Shown here piece by piece: positions 34,002-45,685 of a stretch of DNA of 64,000 nt. This stretch comes from Aaosphaeria pasadenensis (Eukaryota; Ascomycota; Dothideomycetes; Pleosporales). A program made the translations under genes and the position numbers. Where the stretch lies: contig JAKLMB010000012.1 of the NCBI GenBank assembly GCA_022813625.1, positions 620,001 to 684,000 on the forward strand, in the 5' to 3' direction. The notes beneath the pieces are model-generated. The model worked only from the letters and a program-made list of their open reading frames with translations. It did no database searches and was not told the origin of the DNA. Within the stretch, counting starts at the first letter, position 1, and each line of letters starts with the position of its first letter.

Positions 34002-36144
34002 AACGCAAGGTTCTTGTTCTTTGTTTGTTTCTGAGGGCGCCCAATAGATGAGTGCGTTGCCTCGAGAGATGTTGAACGTCGAACGTTGAACGAATGATTA
34101 TTTGCCGTGCTGTGCTGTTGATGGATGGATGTCAGGGGAGGTTATGATGGATACAGAGTACGACTGTGCTACGAATACGCTACCCGCGAATCACAGATCC
34201 CGCGAGTTGTATGTTGTGTTCCTGTGTAACTGGCTACAGTACGGGGTACAATGGACATGAATGTCTCATGTGAGCGAATGGATGGTATGTTTGTCTGAAA
34301 CTGCAATACCACACCAAACCAGACTTCGAAAAAGTAAAGTTAATAATTAGAGAATCGAATCCCTTTGACCCAATGATCTGCGGTATAATTGATTCGAAAG
34401 GGGAACCTTCTTGATTGCTGTACGGAGTATAGTGGTGAATAGGTAACCTGAGATAGTCCTCCTCCTTTTGCTAATTGCTATTAAAAGTCTACCACAGATA
34501 CTTAGGTAACCAACTGCATGGCATTGCTTCAGGAAATCGTCAACATCAATTTCAATCAATTCGATAACCCACTTCTCCAATCAACGAACTGTGTTCAATT
34601 TCAAGCTTAAGTGGAAACCTCCCCTCCCAACAACTCATCCAACTTGTCTAGACTAACAAACTAGAACTACGACCCCATTTTTTTCCCTTCTCCCGTTGAC
34701 AGGCAGGCGTCCAGCACCCACTTAAGTTAATTACCAAAACTTATGCGCCGCGAATCTCGCCGCCATTCGCCGGGGCGTAGGGGGATTTGCCGTCGTCGAG
34801 TGCTAAGGGGGGAGGATGGACTGGACATGGTGCTTGTAGTTATGACCTGTAGCTAGATTTTATGCACTTTGTGTGTCAACGAGGATGTTGCGGTTAGTAT
34901 GTACGATATATTCATCTTTCCCTTGTGATTTATATCTTTAGCATCATGAATTGTCGCTGTTAACTTATAATCATGTCTCTAGAGATGATTAGCAGGTAGA
35001 AGTAGTGTAGAAGTAGCGTTTCGTTCCCTTTTTGCACGAGTGCTTCTTTTCCTAATTTATCTCCCATTCTACTTTTCGAGATACCTCTGAGACAGAAAAT
35101 GATGATCAAGAACATCTACAACCAGCCCTATCCCGTGTGTATATCCAAAATTCTAATCACATCTTCCAATAATAGTCATCAAACCCAAACATTGTTCTCA
35201 AAAAAATCACACATCAATACCTCGGACGTCACAACAACACGATGAACGTATCCGTTCCCGCTACACCATCATGTTTCCGCGCACCCTAGTCGCGAATACG
35301 AGGACCCCTTCCCACGTTGCTTAGATCCTGCTCCACGTGTTCCTGATCCGCCCTGCACTGGCCTGGCTTAATACGAGGGATTATGATCTCGTATTGTTAG
35401 ACAATTCTTCGCAGCTCAAGAATCGATCGGGCCCCTTCGAGAGATTCAGGTTGCACATTGTGTGTATGAAAGATCGTGCTATCGATTTCGTAACCTGTAA
35501 TTAGGCTGAGGTGAATTATTTATTCTCTATGTTATTAGTTGGTATCTTGATAATTCTCGGTTGTGTTTTTATGGCAGGAGTAGGAATTACGAAGGAGCGT
35601 TGGAATGGCTAGTTTTTAATTGTTATACTGTAGGCCAGCTACAAGGGAGGAGAATGAGATGGAAGTGCTTATCATTTGGAGTAAGAACAATTTTTCTAGG
35701 AATTGCAATTGATGTGGCAATATAGACATGCTATTACGGTTTGTTGAATTATCTATTGTAGAGTGTGTCTGGTTTTCATGTTTTCTTGATGGTAAATCTT
35801 TCATGGTTTAGGTGGGAAGATGCATTTGTTATGTTGTCATGATTTTGGAGGTGCTGATTGCTGCATTATCTCGGCGAGAAGAAATTGCTGGTCGAGTACA
35901 GCGACTCTGAAATTCACAAGATCTTCTCCTGACGAGCGGCTTGTTATCATCTTTACTTTGAAGAAATGATCATCTGTGGAAGTTATGGTTCTATCATTGG
36001 CATGAGTACGCACAAAGTAGCCAATCGCGGAGGTTGTCGTCCGGCCTGGCCAATTATGTCATAGCGTACCGGAGCCTAAAACCGACATCGAACTTTCTCA
36101 ACTGCAACATTGAACCGTGAGTACCCAACACAACGAAGCCCACC

Positions 36145-37863
36145 ATGGACGACGATTACACCATGGAGGATGACGCTGCTCTTCGCCAATTTATGCCCGC
36201 CTCTTTCGGCAAGCAAGATGCAGGCGTAGACGTCGAGGCGCAAATCGAACGGTGTCGCAGACCCGTCGTGGATCCGCGCAAACAGGCTGCGACGAGCAAA
36301 CCGGACAGTGACAAGGACTCGGACGATGATAGCGACGATGACGACGACGACTATGAAGACGAATTCCCAGTCTCACACGAACTCGTAATCAAGACACACG
36401 AAAAGACGGTGACGACGATTGCACTGGATCCATCGGGAACGCGCCTTGTCACTGGGTCAACTGACTGCACGCTTAAACTACATGATCTATCCGCTATGAC
36501 ACCTACGACGATACGCGCTTTCAAAGAGGTGAATCCTTTTGTTACGAAGGCCTCCCAGGCTGCTGAATCACACTCGATATACCAGGTCCTCTTCGGTCCT
36601 CACTCTGGGGGCCAGTTCCTTGTGATTACTGCCACATCGCAGGCGCGCATTTTCAACAGAGATGGAGATCAGATCAGCGAGTTCAAGAAGGGCGATATGT
36701 ATTTGAGGGATAAGCTCAATACCAAAGGGCATACTGCGGAGATCACCAGCGGCGCATGGCACCCGACGAACCGAGACCTATTCGTGACGGCAGGGACTGA
36801 TAGCACAGTCAGGATATGGGATGTGAACAATCGCATGGAACAGAAACACGTCATTGTCCATAAGTCGAAAGCGGCGGGTTCGGCTGGAATGACACGAATG
36901 ACCGCAATAGCGTGGGGCACGGCACCTGAAGGACAGAACGGACTCATTGTTTCTGCAGCCTTGGATGGAAGTCTGGTGATGTGGAATGGCGAAGGTCCGT
37001 TCCATCGTCCAGCAGGTGAGATTCGGGATGCGCATGCGAAGGATACATGGACAAGCGGTCTCGACATTAGTTCCGACGGCAGGTTGGTGATCACCCGCGG
37101 CGGTGATGACACCATCAAGCTTTGGGATACTCGCAAGTTCAAAGCACCCATCAACACAGTCGCGCATCCTTCAACATCATTCCAGTATCCGACATCGAAC
37201 ATCCAATTCGCACCCAACATGCAGAGCGTCATCACCGGATCCGAGACAGGCGATTTGCATATTCTCAATCCTGCTACCCTACGACCCGAGCTTGTCACTC
37301 CCGTCACACCTGGATCTCCACTGGTCACAGTGAACTGGCATCCCAAACTCAACCAGATTATCACCGGATCAGCCAACGGCCAAACGACGATTCTGTTCAA
37401 CCCCAAGCTTTCCTCACACGGTGCCCTGACCATTCTCAGTAAAGCCCCCAAGAAGCGTCATCTTGATGATGACCCCAGTTTGACTACCGATATGGATCCT
37501 CTCGGCATGGCAGGAGAAGCTGTCGCTGGAGGCGGTGGCGGACCTCAGCCAGGCTCTTTTGCTGCGCGCCATCCTACAATTGGCCTGACAGCATCTGGGA
37601 AATCCAGAGATCCTAGGAGACCACACATTCCCGCAACTACGCCTTTCGCCAAAACAACACCTGACGAGAGACATGTCAAGGAGAGCATCCCGCTCAGTAG
37701 TATGCGTGATGAAGATCCCGTCGAGGCCTTGCTTAAGTATGCACCAAAAGAAGGCGAGAAGAAGCTATTCACGGGTGTTTACGACCAGACCCAGCCAAAG
37801 ACGATATACAAGGAGTACGACAGTGACGAAGATGAGCCGAGTAGCAAGCGGCCCAGGCGTTGA
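36145..37863 (+). CDS. WD40-repeat protein, WDR70 family
   Basis: Nuclear WD40 protein of the WDR70 (gastrulation-defective 1) family, linked in other organisms to chromatin ubiquitylation and double-strand-break repair. It is a single exon of 572 residues. The start is supported by an ideal CACCATGG context and no upstream in-frame Met. An acidic linker (near residues 53-72) precedes the repeats. WD signatures include GSTDCTLKLHDL, GTDSTVRIWDV, AALDGSLVMWN and GGDDTIKLWDT. The C-terminal part past about residue 430 is disordered and contains PVEALLKYAPK, which is kept in the family, then ends in a basic KRPRR. No introns were needed, unlike most neighbours. Confidence 0.93.
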   Translation: MDDDYTMEDDAALRQFMPASFGKQDAGVDVEAQIERCRRPVVDPRKQAATSKPDSDKDSDDDSDDDDDDYEDEFPVSHELVIKTHEKTVTTIALDPSGTRLVTGSTDCTLKLHDLSAMTPTTIRAFKEVNPFVTKASQAAESHSIYQVLFGPHSGGQFLVITATSQARIFNRDGDQISEFKKGDMYLRDKLNTKGHTAEITSGAWHPTNRDLFVTAGTDSTVRIWDVNNRMEQKHVIVHKSKAAGSAGMTRMTAIAWGTAPEGQNGLIVSAALDGSLVMWNGEGPFHRPAGEIRDAHAKDTWTSGLDISSDGRLVITRGGDDTIKLWDTRKFKAPINTVAHPSTSFQYPTSNIQFAPNMQSVITGSETGDLHILNPATLRPELVTPVTPGSPLVTVNWHPKLNQIITGSANGQTTILFNPKLSSHGALTILSKAPKKRHLDDDPSLTTDMDPLGMAGEAVAGGGGGPQPGSFAARHPTIGLTASGKSRDPRRPHIPATTPFAKTTPDERHVKESIPLSSMRDEDPVEALLKYAPKEGEKKLFTGVYDQTQPKTIYKEYDSDEDEPSSKRPRR

Positions 37864-38276
37864 AAGCTTGTAGCCCAAAAGTTTGCATTGTTGGAGTTAA
37901 AGTCCAGTTACTAGATCATATACCCATAAATTAATTCATCTTTCGAACAGAGCCCAATAACGATTCCCTGTAATGTTTGAAATTTGACCAATTGCATCAA
38001 ATGGAAATCAATCCGTCTGCATGGCATGTGGATCATACATAGCAAACATCCAATTCTTGGCAAACGTCGCGTCAAGCTCAAGCGCGATAATAGTTTATAT
38101 GACAAGAGGCCCGCGCGTCGACCCCCAAAGTAGCAATCTGAAGTCTCACAAGAAACCTTTGAACGCGACGACAAAATCCCTACGAACACGAACTTACATT
38201 GATACCACCTCCGATTTCTAACCGACACGATACACCTCCGCACCGTAATTCGTATACTCCCAATCCAAACGTCACG
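37864..38276. other. Intergenic between WDR70-like gene and RIM1
   Basis: The gap of 413 bp carries the first gene's 3' UTR and the RIM1 promoter and leader. No other feature is seen. Confidence 0.5.
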
Positions 38277-38863
38277 ATGTTCTCCCGTACCTTCCGCGCC
38301 AGCTCTCGCATTGCGACCTCCGTCCCCGCTCGTGCATTCTCATCTACACCCCGCGCCGAGCTCGCTCGCATGACTCTCGTCGGTCGTTTGGGTGTTCAGC
38401 CAGAGGAGGTTACTGTGACTGGCGACAAGACTCTCGTGAGATACGTCATCGGATCTTCTTCCGGAAAGGGAGACAACCAGAAGACTAGCTGGTTCAGAGT
38501 GGCAAGCTTCGTCCAGGGCCCTCAGAAGGACTTCCTGCTCAGCTTACCTAAGGGGTGAGTAGGAATGGCACCTCATGCATAACATGATCATTGTTGGTAT
38601 GCACAGAGACTAACAGAGGTTTCGTTATCAGGTCTCTCCTCCACGTCGACGCTGATGCCCGCATTGACGTCTACGACGATGCCGAAGGCAACAAGAAGTC
38701 CAACCTGAGCTTGGTTGCTCGTAAGTATTTCCTGAGGCAACACCATCTATCGAATGATTGTTGACTTTAATCAGGCAGCTTTGATGTCATCTCTCGGCCC
38801 CGCCAGGAGGACACTCCCGAGACCAACGATGAAGGCCTCGTCCAGGACGGCGCCTCCGCGTAG
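38277..38863 (+). CDS. RIM1: Mitochondrial single-stranded DNA-binding protein
   Basis: Binds single-stranded mitochondrial DNA during replication, as a bacterial-type SSB with an OB fold. Exons are 38277-38554, 38632-38720 and 38775-38863 (introns 77 and 54 bp), giving 151 residues. The N-terminus MFSRTFRASSRIATSVPARA, then FSSTPRAEL, is a clear matrix-targeting sequence with an R-x-FSS cleavage pattern. The OB-fold signature follows: MTLVGRLGVQPE, RYVIGSS, TSWFRVASF, KGSLLHVDADARIDVYDD and LVARSFDVISRP. The tail is short and acidic rather than the bacterial acidic tip. The family call is firm. Confidence 0.93.
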
Positions 38864-39618
38864 ACCTCGCAATTCTTGACATCACTCTCCTTACCTTTAT
38901 GATACCTTTATAATCTGGAGTCAGCTTTTCGACACACGAGGGACGGGGCGTTCGACTAGGGGACATAGATCTGGTCAATATCTTTCTAGATCTGCGCGCC
39001 TTGCGCTGGGGATGTGTCCCACTGCTTCTAATGGACCACGACACGAAATGTTTGCGTGCAGACATAATATGTATACTACGGCCAGACCCTTTCTTTTGTA
39101 TTATCTCCACTCTGTTGGCTTGTGTAGGGTCGGTTCATCAAATGAATGGGAAATTTCAACATTATACTAATCCATTACATGCATCCTGGTTGATGGGCTG
39201 ACTACTCATTAGGTGCTGTATGCGATTTTTGGCGATAGGTAGGCCCCACTTCCGAATGCGATATCGTAGAGGCGCAATATCTTCAGCTGATGGCGCCTCG
39301 AATTTAACTCCGTACACCTCTTGCACTGGATCATCCAATACATCGCAGGCCCCATCCTCTGCCGACGTATGCGGAGCGCCACAGTCGGCGCCACACCCTT
39401 GAGGACGATCAGCTCTCCGCCCCCACGACAACACAACGCGACTGTAAACCATGCATGGCGGCCTTGACAGCTGAAGCTACTTTTTTGGGGCTCAGCCTGG
39501 TGTTCACCCAGCAACAAATTCAAAATGATCGGCACTCCCCATAACTTTCGTCTCTCTTCCTCAACTCCATCATCATCGAAAACCCGTCCTCCATGATCAC
39601 AATCTAATCTGTACAACA
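38864..39618. other. Intergenic after RIM1
   Basis: This 755 bp same-strand gap holds the RIM1 3' UTR and the promoter of the membrane-protein gene. A near match to the 9-mer motif (ACTCCGTAC) lies at 39308-39315 and its neighbouring base. No gene is seen. Confidence 0.45.
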
Positions 39619-41310
39619 ATGTCGAATAACACGACCTGTCCCGTCAGCATCCCCGGCCTCTGGAACAACGGCGACTGCTCGCTCCTCTGCCGGAAGACGA
39701 AATGGTACGACGTCATCGTCTTCTTCCTCGCTAATTATGCGACACACGTTGTGACGGTGACCTCGCGGCCGGGGGAAAGCATCGAGTTGCGGATTGTCTA
39801 TATGATGGGGGCTCTCCTGCTGCCGGTCTCTGGGGTCATGTTGGGATTGCAAGCGATCTTCAGCCGTGCGATTTTTGCTCCTACGCCTTTGCAGCAAGCT
39901 GCACGGGCGGGTGCTTTGTATACGGTGGTCAAGATCGATGACGATGAGGATGAGGCTGAGAGGTTGGAGGAAGGTGGTGGTCGTGGTGACGAAGAGTTTA
40001 GGGAAGATCAGGATAAACAGAGTGATCGGGGACATAAGGGGTCAGAGGATATCGAGATGATTGGGATTGCAAGAAGTCACGTTGGCGAGGGGAGCTCGGG
40101 TGGCGTGGTTGATCCGCCTGGAAATGGCGACACTATCGAGACAGTTGCCACCAATCGAGCGTCAGAGGGAGCTGGGACAGGTAAAGAGAAAGCTATCGAG
40201 CAGCCTGATAGGGACACGATTTCTGCAGCATCATCAACCACCAATGAAGCTCCTGTCCCTGACGAGGATCCCGACCATCCTCGACCCCGTGGGCCCACGA
40301 ATACCCGCACGGATACCCGCAGTACTTCTTCAAGCAACAAAGAGTCGAAACGACCGTGGCAGCGACAACCGGTCCATGGAAGATGCAAGCTGCCCCGAGG
40401 CTACGCACTAACCCTAGTACCACCAGATGCGAAATTCGAAGACGATGCACCGCGAACTTTCAAAAACAAGAAGCGAAGGATCTTGAACTGCATTCTCCCG
40501 GGCATACAGTCTGTGGATAAGCCCCCGATAGAGGTTGCTTGCAGCAACAACAGCATCAAATCTGTGGCCTCGATCGTCCAAGTCATCTTTGCCATATCCA
40601 CCCTATACAGGACTCGGGGCAACCAGATCAAACGATATGGATACGCAGCGTACGGACTTACGGTCACTCCTTATGCATGGATGTCCATTATCAATGGTTT
40701 CGGGAATATAATCCGGCCTCAATACTCCTCCATATTCGTGGTGGACTCCTTTCGATTGGCAGAGGCCCGAAGACTGCCCCCAGACTTTGAAAACTGTGTC
40801 GACTCCACGATAGGCAAACTGACGGACGAAAGTGCCAAAAGTGCCGAGAACAAGTTCAAAACCAACTACACCCTTAGCTACAAATTGGGCTACAATATCG
40901 CAAGGATCCTGATGACAGGGAAGCTAAAACGTTCGACGGAGTCCAGCAGCGAAGACGAGGAAGAAGAGCGCCGCCGCACATCAATCAAGCTTACGGACCT
41001 AGTAGACAACTCTAGTCCGCTGCCACTCTTGATTGGTCTATCTGTCCCCTTGATTGTGGTAGGGGCGCTGTCGAAGTTCTCTGCCGGTGACAGCACTCAT
41101 GCGCAACGAGTGTGGTTGATGTTGTGGTTAGCATTCGGTTCTTTCATGAATATAGTGTATGTCATACAAGACAAAAGACATCTTGAGGTGACAGGTACAA
41201 TTCCAATTATTCTATCAATCCTCATTTACGGCACACCGTCTATTGGGGGATTCGTGGTGGTGGGGCAGATGATGCTGCAAGATGGCGTTTGTTCCAAAAT
41301 GCTAGAGTAA
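39619..41310 (+). CDS. Multipass membrane protein of unknown function
   Basis: I do not recognise the family. It is a single exon of 563 residues. A short N-terminus with three Cys (TCPVSIPGLWNNGDCSLLC) precedes hydrophobic segments at about residues 28-47 and 60-85. A hydrophilic, acidic loop of roughly 200 residues follows. Four or five more transmembrane stretches come after it (VASIVQVIFAISTLY, YAAYGLTVTPYAWMSIING, PLLIGLSVPLIVVGAL, WLMLWLAFGSFMNIVYVI, IPIILSILIYGTPSIGGFVVV). The Cys pattern and topology suggest an externally exposed N-terminus. It may be a fungus-specific plasma-membrane protein. Confidence 0.8.
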   Translation: MSNNTTCPVSIPGLWNNGDCSLLCRKTKWYDVIVFFLANYATHVVTVTSRPGESIELRIVYMMGALLLPVSGVMLGLQAIFSRAIFAPTPLQQAARAGALYTVVKIDDDEDEAERLEEGGGRGDEEFREDQDKQSDRGHKGSEDIEMIGIARSHVGEGSSGGVVDPPGNGDTIETVATNRASEGAGTGKEKAIEQPDRDTISAASSTTNEAPVPDEDPDHPRPRGPTNTRTDTRSTSSSNKESKRPWQRQPVHGRCKLPRGYALTLVPPDAKFEDDAPRTFKNKKRRILNCILPGIQSVDKPPIEVACSNNSIKSVASIVQVIFAISTLYRTRGNQIKRYGYAAYGLTVTPYAWMSIINGFGNIIRPQYSSIFVVDSFRLAEARRLPPDFENCVDSTIGKLTDESAKSAENKFKTNYTLSYKLGYNIARILMTGKLKRSTESSSEDEEEERRRTSIKLTDLVDNSSPLPLLIGLSVPLIVVGALSKFSAGDSTHAQRVWLMLWLAFGSFMNIVYVIQDKRHLEVTGTIPIILSILIYGTPSIGGFVVVGQMMLQDGVCSKMLE

Positions 41311-41556
41311 AGTAGTTGACAAGAGAATCATAATCATTGCTAGGTTAATTAGCTGGAATGCTTATCCGAGATACCATTGGACGTGACAGAAACATTTTTA
41401 ACTGAAGCAAATGTGCTAGTACAGTATCAACCAGCGTAGAGTACCATTTCAAGAATCAGTGGTGTTGAACCACTCACGTGACACCGCTCACCTCCGCTCT
41501 CCGCAACTTTTTTTCCCGCCGCATCGTCTACCACCCCCAACCCACCCGTAGACACC

Positions 41557-43658
41557 ATGATGTTAAGCAGAAGAGCACAATCGCTCTGGGGACATGCGCC
41601 TCGCGTGCGGTCGCTAAATCGTACGAGGCGGACCTTCGCGTCTGTCTCAGGTTCTGAACGGTATGGCATCTTCCTCGCAATCTGGTTCCAATCGTACTAA
41701 TCGATACCAGACCTTACGATGTCATAGTCATTGGAGGAGGCCACGCAGGATGCGAAGCCTCTGCAGCAGCAGCACGCTCCGGCGCTCGAACCGCCCTCGT
41801 AACCCCTTCCGTTCACAATCTCGGTGTCTGCTCCTGCAACCCCTCGTTTGGTGGTATAGGCAAAGGCACGATGCTCCGGGAGATCGACGCCCTTGACGGT
41901 GTGGTGGGGAGGATTGTCGATAAAGCCGGCGTTCAGTTCCGTGTTCTCAATCGAAAGAAGGGGCCTGCGGTTTGGGGACCCCGCGCGCAAATCGACAGAG
42001 CATTGTACAAGAAATACATGTCGGAAGAGATGGTTGGTTACAAGAATTTGAGTGTAGTCGAGGGCAGCGTTGCGGACATCATTGTAGACAGGGAGGGGGA
42101 GAAAGAGGATGGAACATATGGGACGATCAAGGGCGTGAGACTGGAGAGTGGCGAGATCATACCAACCGGCAATGTCGTTATCACAACGGGGACGTTCCTA
42201 GGCGGTGAGATTCACATTGGCCTCGAAGCATATCCCTCCGGCCGCATGGGCGAAGCAGCAACGTTCGGACTAAGCAAGTCGCTGCGTGAAGCTGGCTTTA
42301 CGCTTGGCCGACTGAAGACTGGCACACCCCCTCGACTGGACAAAAAGTCGATCAATTTCGACGTCCTCGAAGCACAGGAAGGCGACGACCCACCGACCCC
42401 ATTCAGCTACCTCAACGACCGAGTGCAAGTCGAGGACCAACTCCCCAGCTATCAAACCCGCACAAACGAAACCACCCACGACATAGTACGCCAAAATCTC
42501 GACAAATCGATCCACATCCGGGAAACCGTGAAAGGACCACGGTACTGTCCTTCCTTGGAAGCCAAAGTGATCCGCTTCGCTGATAAACCCTCACACCTTA
42601 TCTGGCTTGAGCCTGAAGGATTCAACAACGATGTCATATACCCCAATGGAATCTCCTGCACAGTCCCGCCAGACGTCCAAGAAGCCCTACTCCGCTCCAT
42701 CCGCGGCCTCGAGAACGTGACCATGCTCCAGCCAGGCTACGGCGTCGAATACGACTACGTGGACCCGCGCAACCTCCGCAGCAGCCTAGAAACCAAGAAC
42801 ATCTCCGGCCTCTTCCTCGCAGGCCAGATCAACGGAACCACGGGCTACGAGGAGGCCGCAGGGCAGGGCGTCGTCGCCGGCATCAACGCAGGCCTCCGAT
42901 CCCAAGGCAAGAGCCCCATGATCCTGACCCGCGCAGACGGCTACATCGGCATCATGATCGACGACCTCGTCACCAAGGGCGTCTCCGAGCCCTACAGGAT
43001 GTTCACCTCACGCTCCGAATACCGCATGTCTGCCCGCGCCGACAACGCAGACACCCGCCTCACCGCCATGGGCCGCGCCGCAGGCGTCATCTCCGACGCC
43101 CGCTGGGAAGCCTTCAACCGCGAGGCCGACGAGGTCGCCGCGCTGACCAAGATTATGCAGGACAAGGTGATGGGGTGGACGCATTGGAACGCAGCGGGCT
43201 TCGCTGTCCGCAACGACTCCACGAAGCGCTCTGCGTACGAGCTCCTCCGCATGGCTAATACCACACCGGCTTCCCTCGTCGACCTCATCCCCGACATTCG
43301 CGCTTTCTCCTCTAGAATCCAGGATCGCGTACACATCAATTCGACGTATGCTCCGTATGTAGAACACCAAACTGCGTCGCACATGCGCTGGTTGAAGGAC
43401 GAGAGCCTGAAGCTTCCGATCAATCTGGACTATGATAACATCTTTGGCCTTAGCTTCGAAGAGAAACAGGCTTTGAAGCTGACGAGGCCGGAGAGTGTTG
43501 GGCAGGCGAGGCGTGTGGAGGGTATGACGCCCACTGGTGCTCTACGTCTATTGCAGTTCGTGAGAGGGATGGGGAGGGACAAGAGGGACAAGATGATTAA
43601 GGAGGAAGTAGAGCAGAGAAAGAAGGTTTTCATGGGCGTCACCGAGGGCGTTGCCTAA
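41557..43658 (+). CDS. MTO1: Mitochondrial tRNA uridine-modifying enzyme (GidA/MnmG type)
   Basis: FAD enzyme which, with the MSS1 GTPase, makes the carboxymethylaminomethyl group on the wobble uridine of mitochondrial tRNAs. Exons are 41557-41660 and 41711-43658 (intron 50 bp), giving 683 residues. The first exon encodes an Arg-rich presequence (MMLSRRAQSLWGHAPRVRSL). The FAD-binding loop VIVIGGGHAGCEA follows directly. Family motifs are NPSFGGIGKG, GTFLGGEIHIG, RLKTGTPPRL, GPRYCPSLE, LAGQINGTTGYEEAAGQG and MFTSRSEYR. The C-terminal helical domain that binds tRNA and MnmE is complete. There are two adjacent ATG codons and the first is used here. Length is normal for the family. Confidence 0.96.
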
Positions 43659-44139
43659 AGGGTTCACTACTTGGATGAACATGTACGATGTTAGGGGAAG
43701 AATTTTGCATTGGCTGGCGTTATGAACAAGTGGCACAGCATACGGACAGGGTAACTGCTAGACGTCTGTCTAAGCACCATGGGAAATGAAGTGTACGATA
43801 TATAAGATACTTGTCGATACTTGAGAAGTTAATGATATTCCACTATATGATGTAACTATTGCTATATGCACTCCAGATAGGATGTACTAAGTTTTCTCTG
43901 TAGTGACTGCAGAAACGAATATTAATGATGACCCTGGGACCCAACTCCTTGTTAAAAAGAATGCAGAGTATCAAACAATTGCCTTAGCATGTTTGAACTC
44001 AATACGCGTAGGGAATGGAATGCAACTTGGTCGCTAAGATGCGGATGTAGATATGATAGATAAAGGACGCATAATGAAGGTCGATATAGTATTAAAATAA
44101 AAGAGTGTGGTGGGGCGAGATCGAAGTCAACTAACAGCA
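43659..44139. other. Convergent gap between MTO1 and STE3
   Basis: AT-rich 481 bp between two converging stop codons, most likely the two 3' UTRs. No gene is seen. Confidence 0.5.
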
Positions 44140-45685
44140 TCAAACCATGTCGAAGGAGTTGTTTTTACTCTCAACATCACGTCTCTGGCCATTTTCTTGC
44201 CAGACCTCGTGCACAACGTGGACACCGTCGACTTCAGCATTTCGTGCGGCTATGGGTCTTTCTGCTGCCCAGGCATGTGAGTACACACCTATCGCGTGAG
44301 GCTCTGTGTGTTGTTTCTCAGGCTCAACTGCCTCACAGGAGGACCGTGGAGCAGCGACCGGTAGTGTCTGATTCGGACGGTCTCGGCGAGGCAAAAATCG
44401 AGCAAAGAAGGATCGAGTGTTTCGAGTAGGGGCTGACGAAGAATTTGTTGTAGAGTGTTCAATGATTGGTTCATTGGTAGAGATTGCATGGCACCAGATC
44501 GATGCAGAGCCGGTTGTGGTGGGTGAAGTGGGTTCAACTGTCGAACCAGTCCCTGTTGTTCCTGGCAGACTCATCTCAGTGACGGAAGAATTCTTTGAGA
44601 AGAATGTTTTTGCCTTATCGGCGTAAGTTGATGCCCAACTTCGAGCAAAGCGAGCGCTGGTCTGTGTTGAAGATCCGCTTTCTGAGACGACAAGAAGACC
44701 TGGAAAGACCCGACCCAAGCCAATGGCACAGAGCATTCGTTTGTAGGTGTTATACGCATCGGCGCCTGTTCCGAAAACGATGAAGGCAACGTATCCTGTG
44801 GCGACTTGACCCCACTTGTCGAAGCGGACAGCACCACCCATCGGGACTTTTATGACGGTGTTCCAAGTCTTCGTGTTATGTACGCGGCTCCAGCTATACA
44901 CTTCAACAACTTGAGAACTATGCCACCAGAGCATATAGAAGTTGTATGGAAGGTAAGCTATGATGACGAGGACGGACATCAAGAAGAGACGAATAAACCG
45001 AGACTGAGTGGTATTGCGTGCACTCAAGAGGCGATGAAATTCTCTACGATAGCGGAAGAGACGATAGATGAGAAGTCCTGTATGTGTAAGTGCTTGCTAG
45101 ATATGAGAAGATGTAAGGGTCTTACTTACCAGCAAAATAGGAGGCAAAGCCGATGGTAATCAGTGGCCACATCAAGCTCAATACGATACTGACCCAGCTA
45201 GCATCATATGCCGGACCACAACCACCTATCTGATAGATGATATATCGTATAGGCTGAACGATAAAGTAGACAAGCATCAACAATGCAGGGTATCCCCAGC
45301 AGACGAGGCCCTCAAACACCTTCTCTCGTATTCTACTGCTGTGACTGGGGGCCACGACAATGTTTCGGGTGTCCATGACATTGGCTAGCTTCCGAATGAT
45401 CATGGTAACGCAAGCAGCCAAAGCAACGCTGTAACCGACCAACACGCGAGCTTCGATGTCGCAGAGACCGGCTCCACCGTACCATTCCAGGATATTCTCT
45501 CGAGGCCAGATGAGTGGATTGATGGAATTGAAGAAATTGCCGAGTATCGACCAAGCTATGAGTGACCAGGCGGCAATATTCCGTTGCGAGAAATGCCATA
45601 CTAATGGCGGGATGCAAAGAATCCAGGCAGGGAAGGCGAGAATAGGAAGGATTATAGCATTCGGGGGAAGTGTCTCTGGGTCCAT
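44140..45685 (-). CDS. STE3-type mating pheromone receptor (GPCR)
   Basis: Seven-transmembrane receptor for the lipid-modified a-factor-type peptide pheromone, acting through a heterotrimeric G protein (known as PRE-1/PreA in filamentous fungi). Minus-strand exons are 45685-45130 and 45077-44140 (intron 52 bp), giving 497 residues. The start falls just before the first helix. Family features are GGAGLCDIEARVLVGYSVALAACV, shown in part as LCDIEARVLVG, then VFEGLVCWGYPALLMLV, QPIRYIIYQIGGCGPAYD and IYRLFRYRREFHRLL before the next helix. The cytosolic tail of about 200 residues is Ser/Thr-rich and probably phosphorylated and regulatory. The intron lies at the end of a transmembrane segment. The neighbours are not mating genes. 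Confidence 0.93.

Larger units (their letters stand above)
30911..36144. other. Gene-poor divergent region, 5.2 kb
   Basis: This region separates the KNR4 start (minus) from the WDR70-like start (plus) and is much the longest gap. The first 450 bases are purine-rich on the plus strand, so the KNR4 leader would be pyrimidine-rich. After that come short-period repeats and AT-rich stretches. Exact TACGGAGTA-type 9-mers occur at 31402-31410 and 34421-34429. The only frame with some coding look is 33466-33759, listed separately. I found no tRNA or transposase. A long 5' UTR, a non-coding RNA or a decayed element are possible. Confidence 0.6.

Noticed and set aside
36669..37451. 260-codon frame on the minus strand
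   Set aside because: It lies fully antisense to the WDR70-like gene, whose WD40 motifs are clear; the frame is a by-product of that gene's codon bias.
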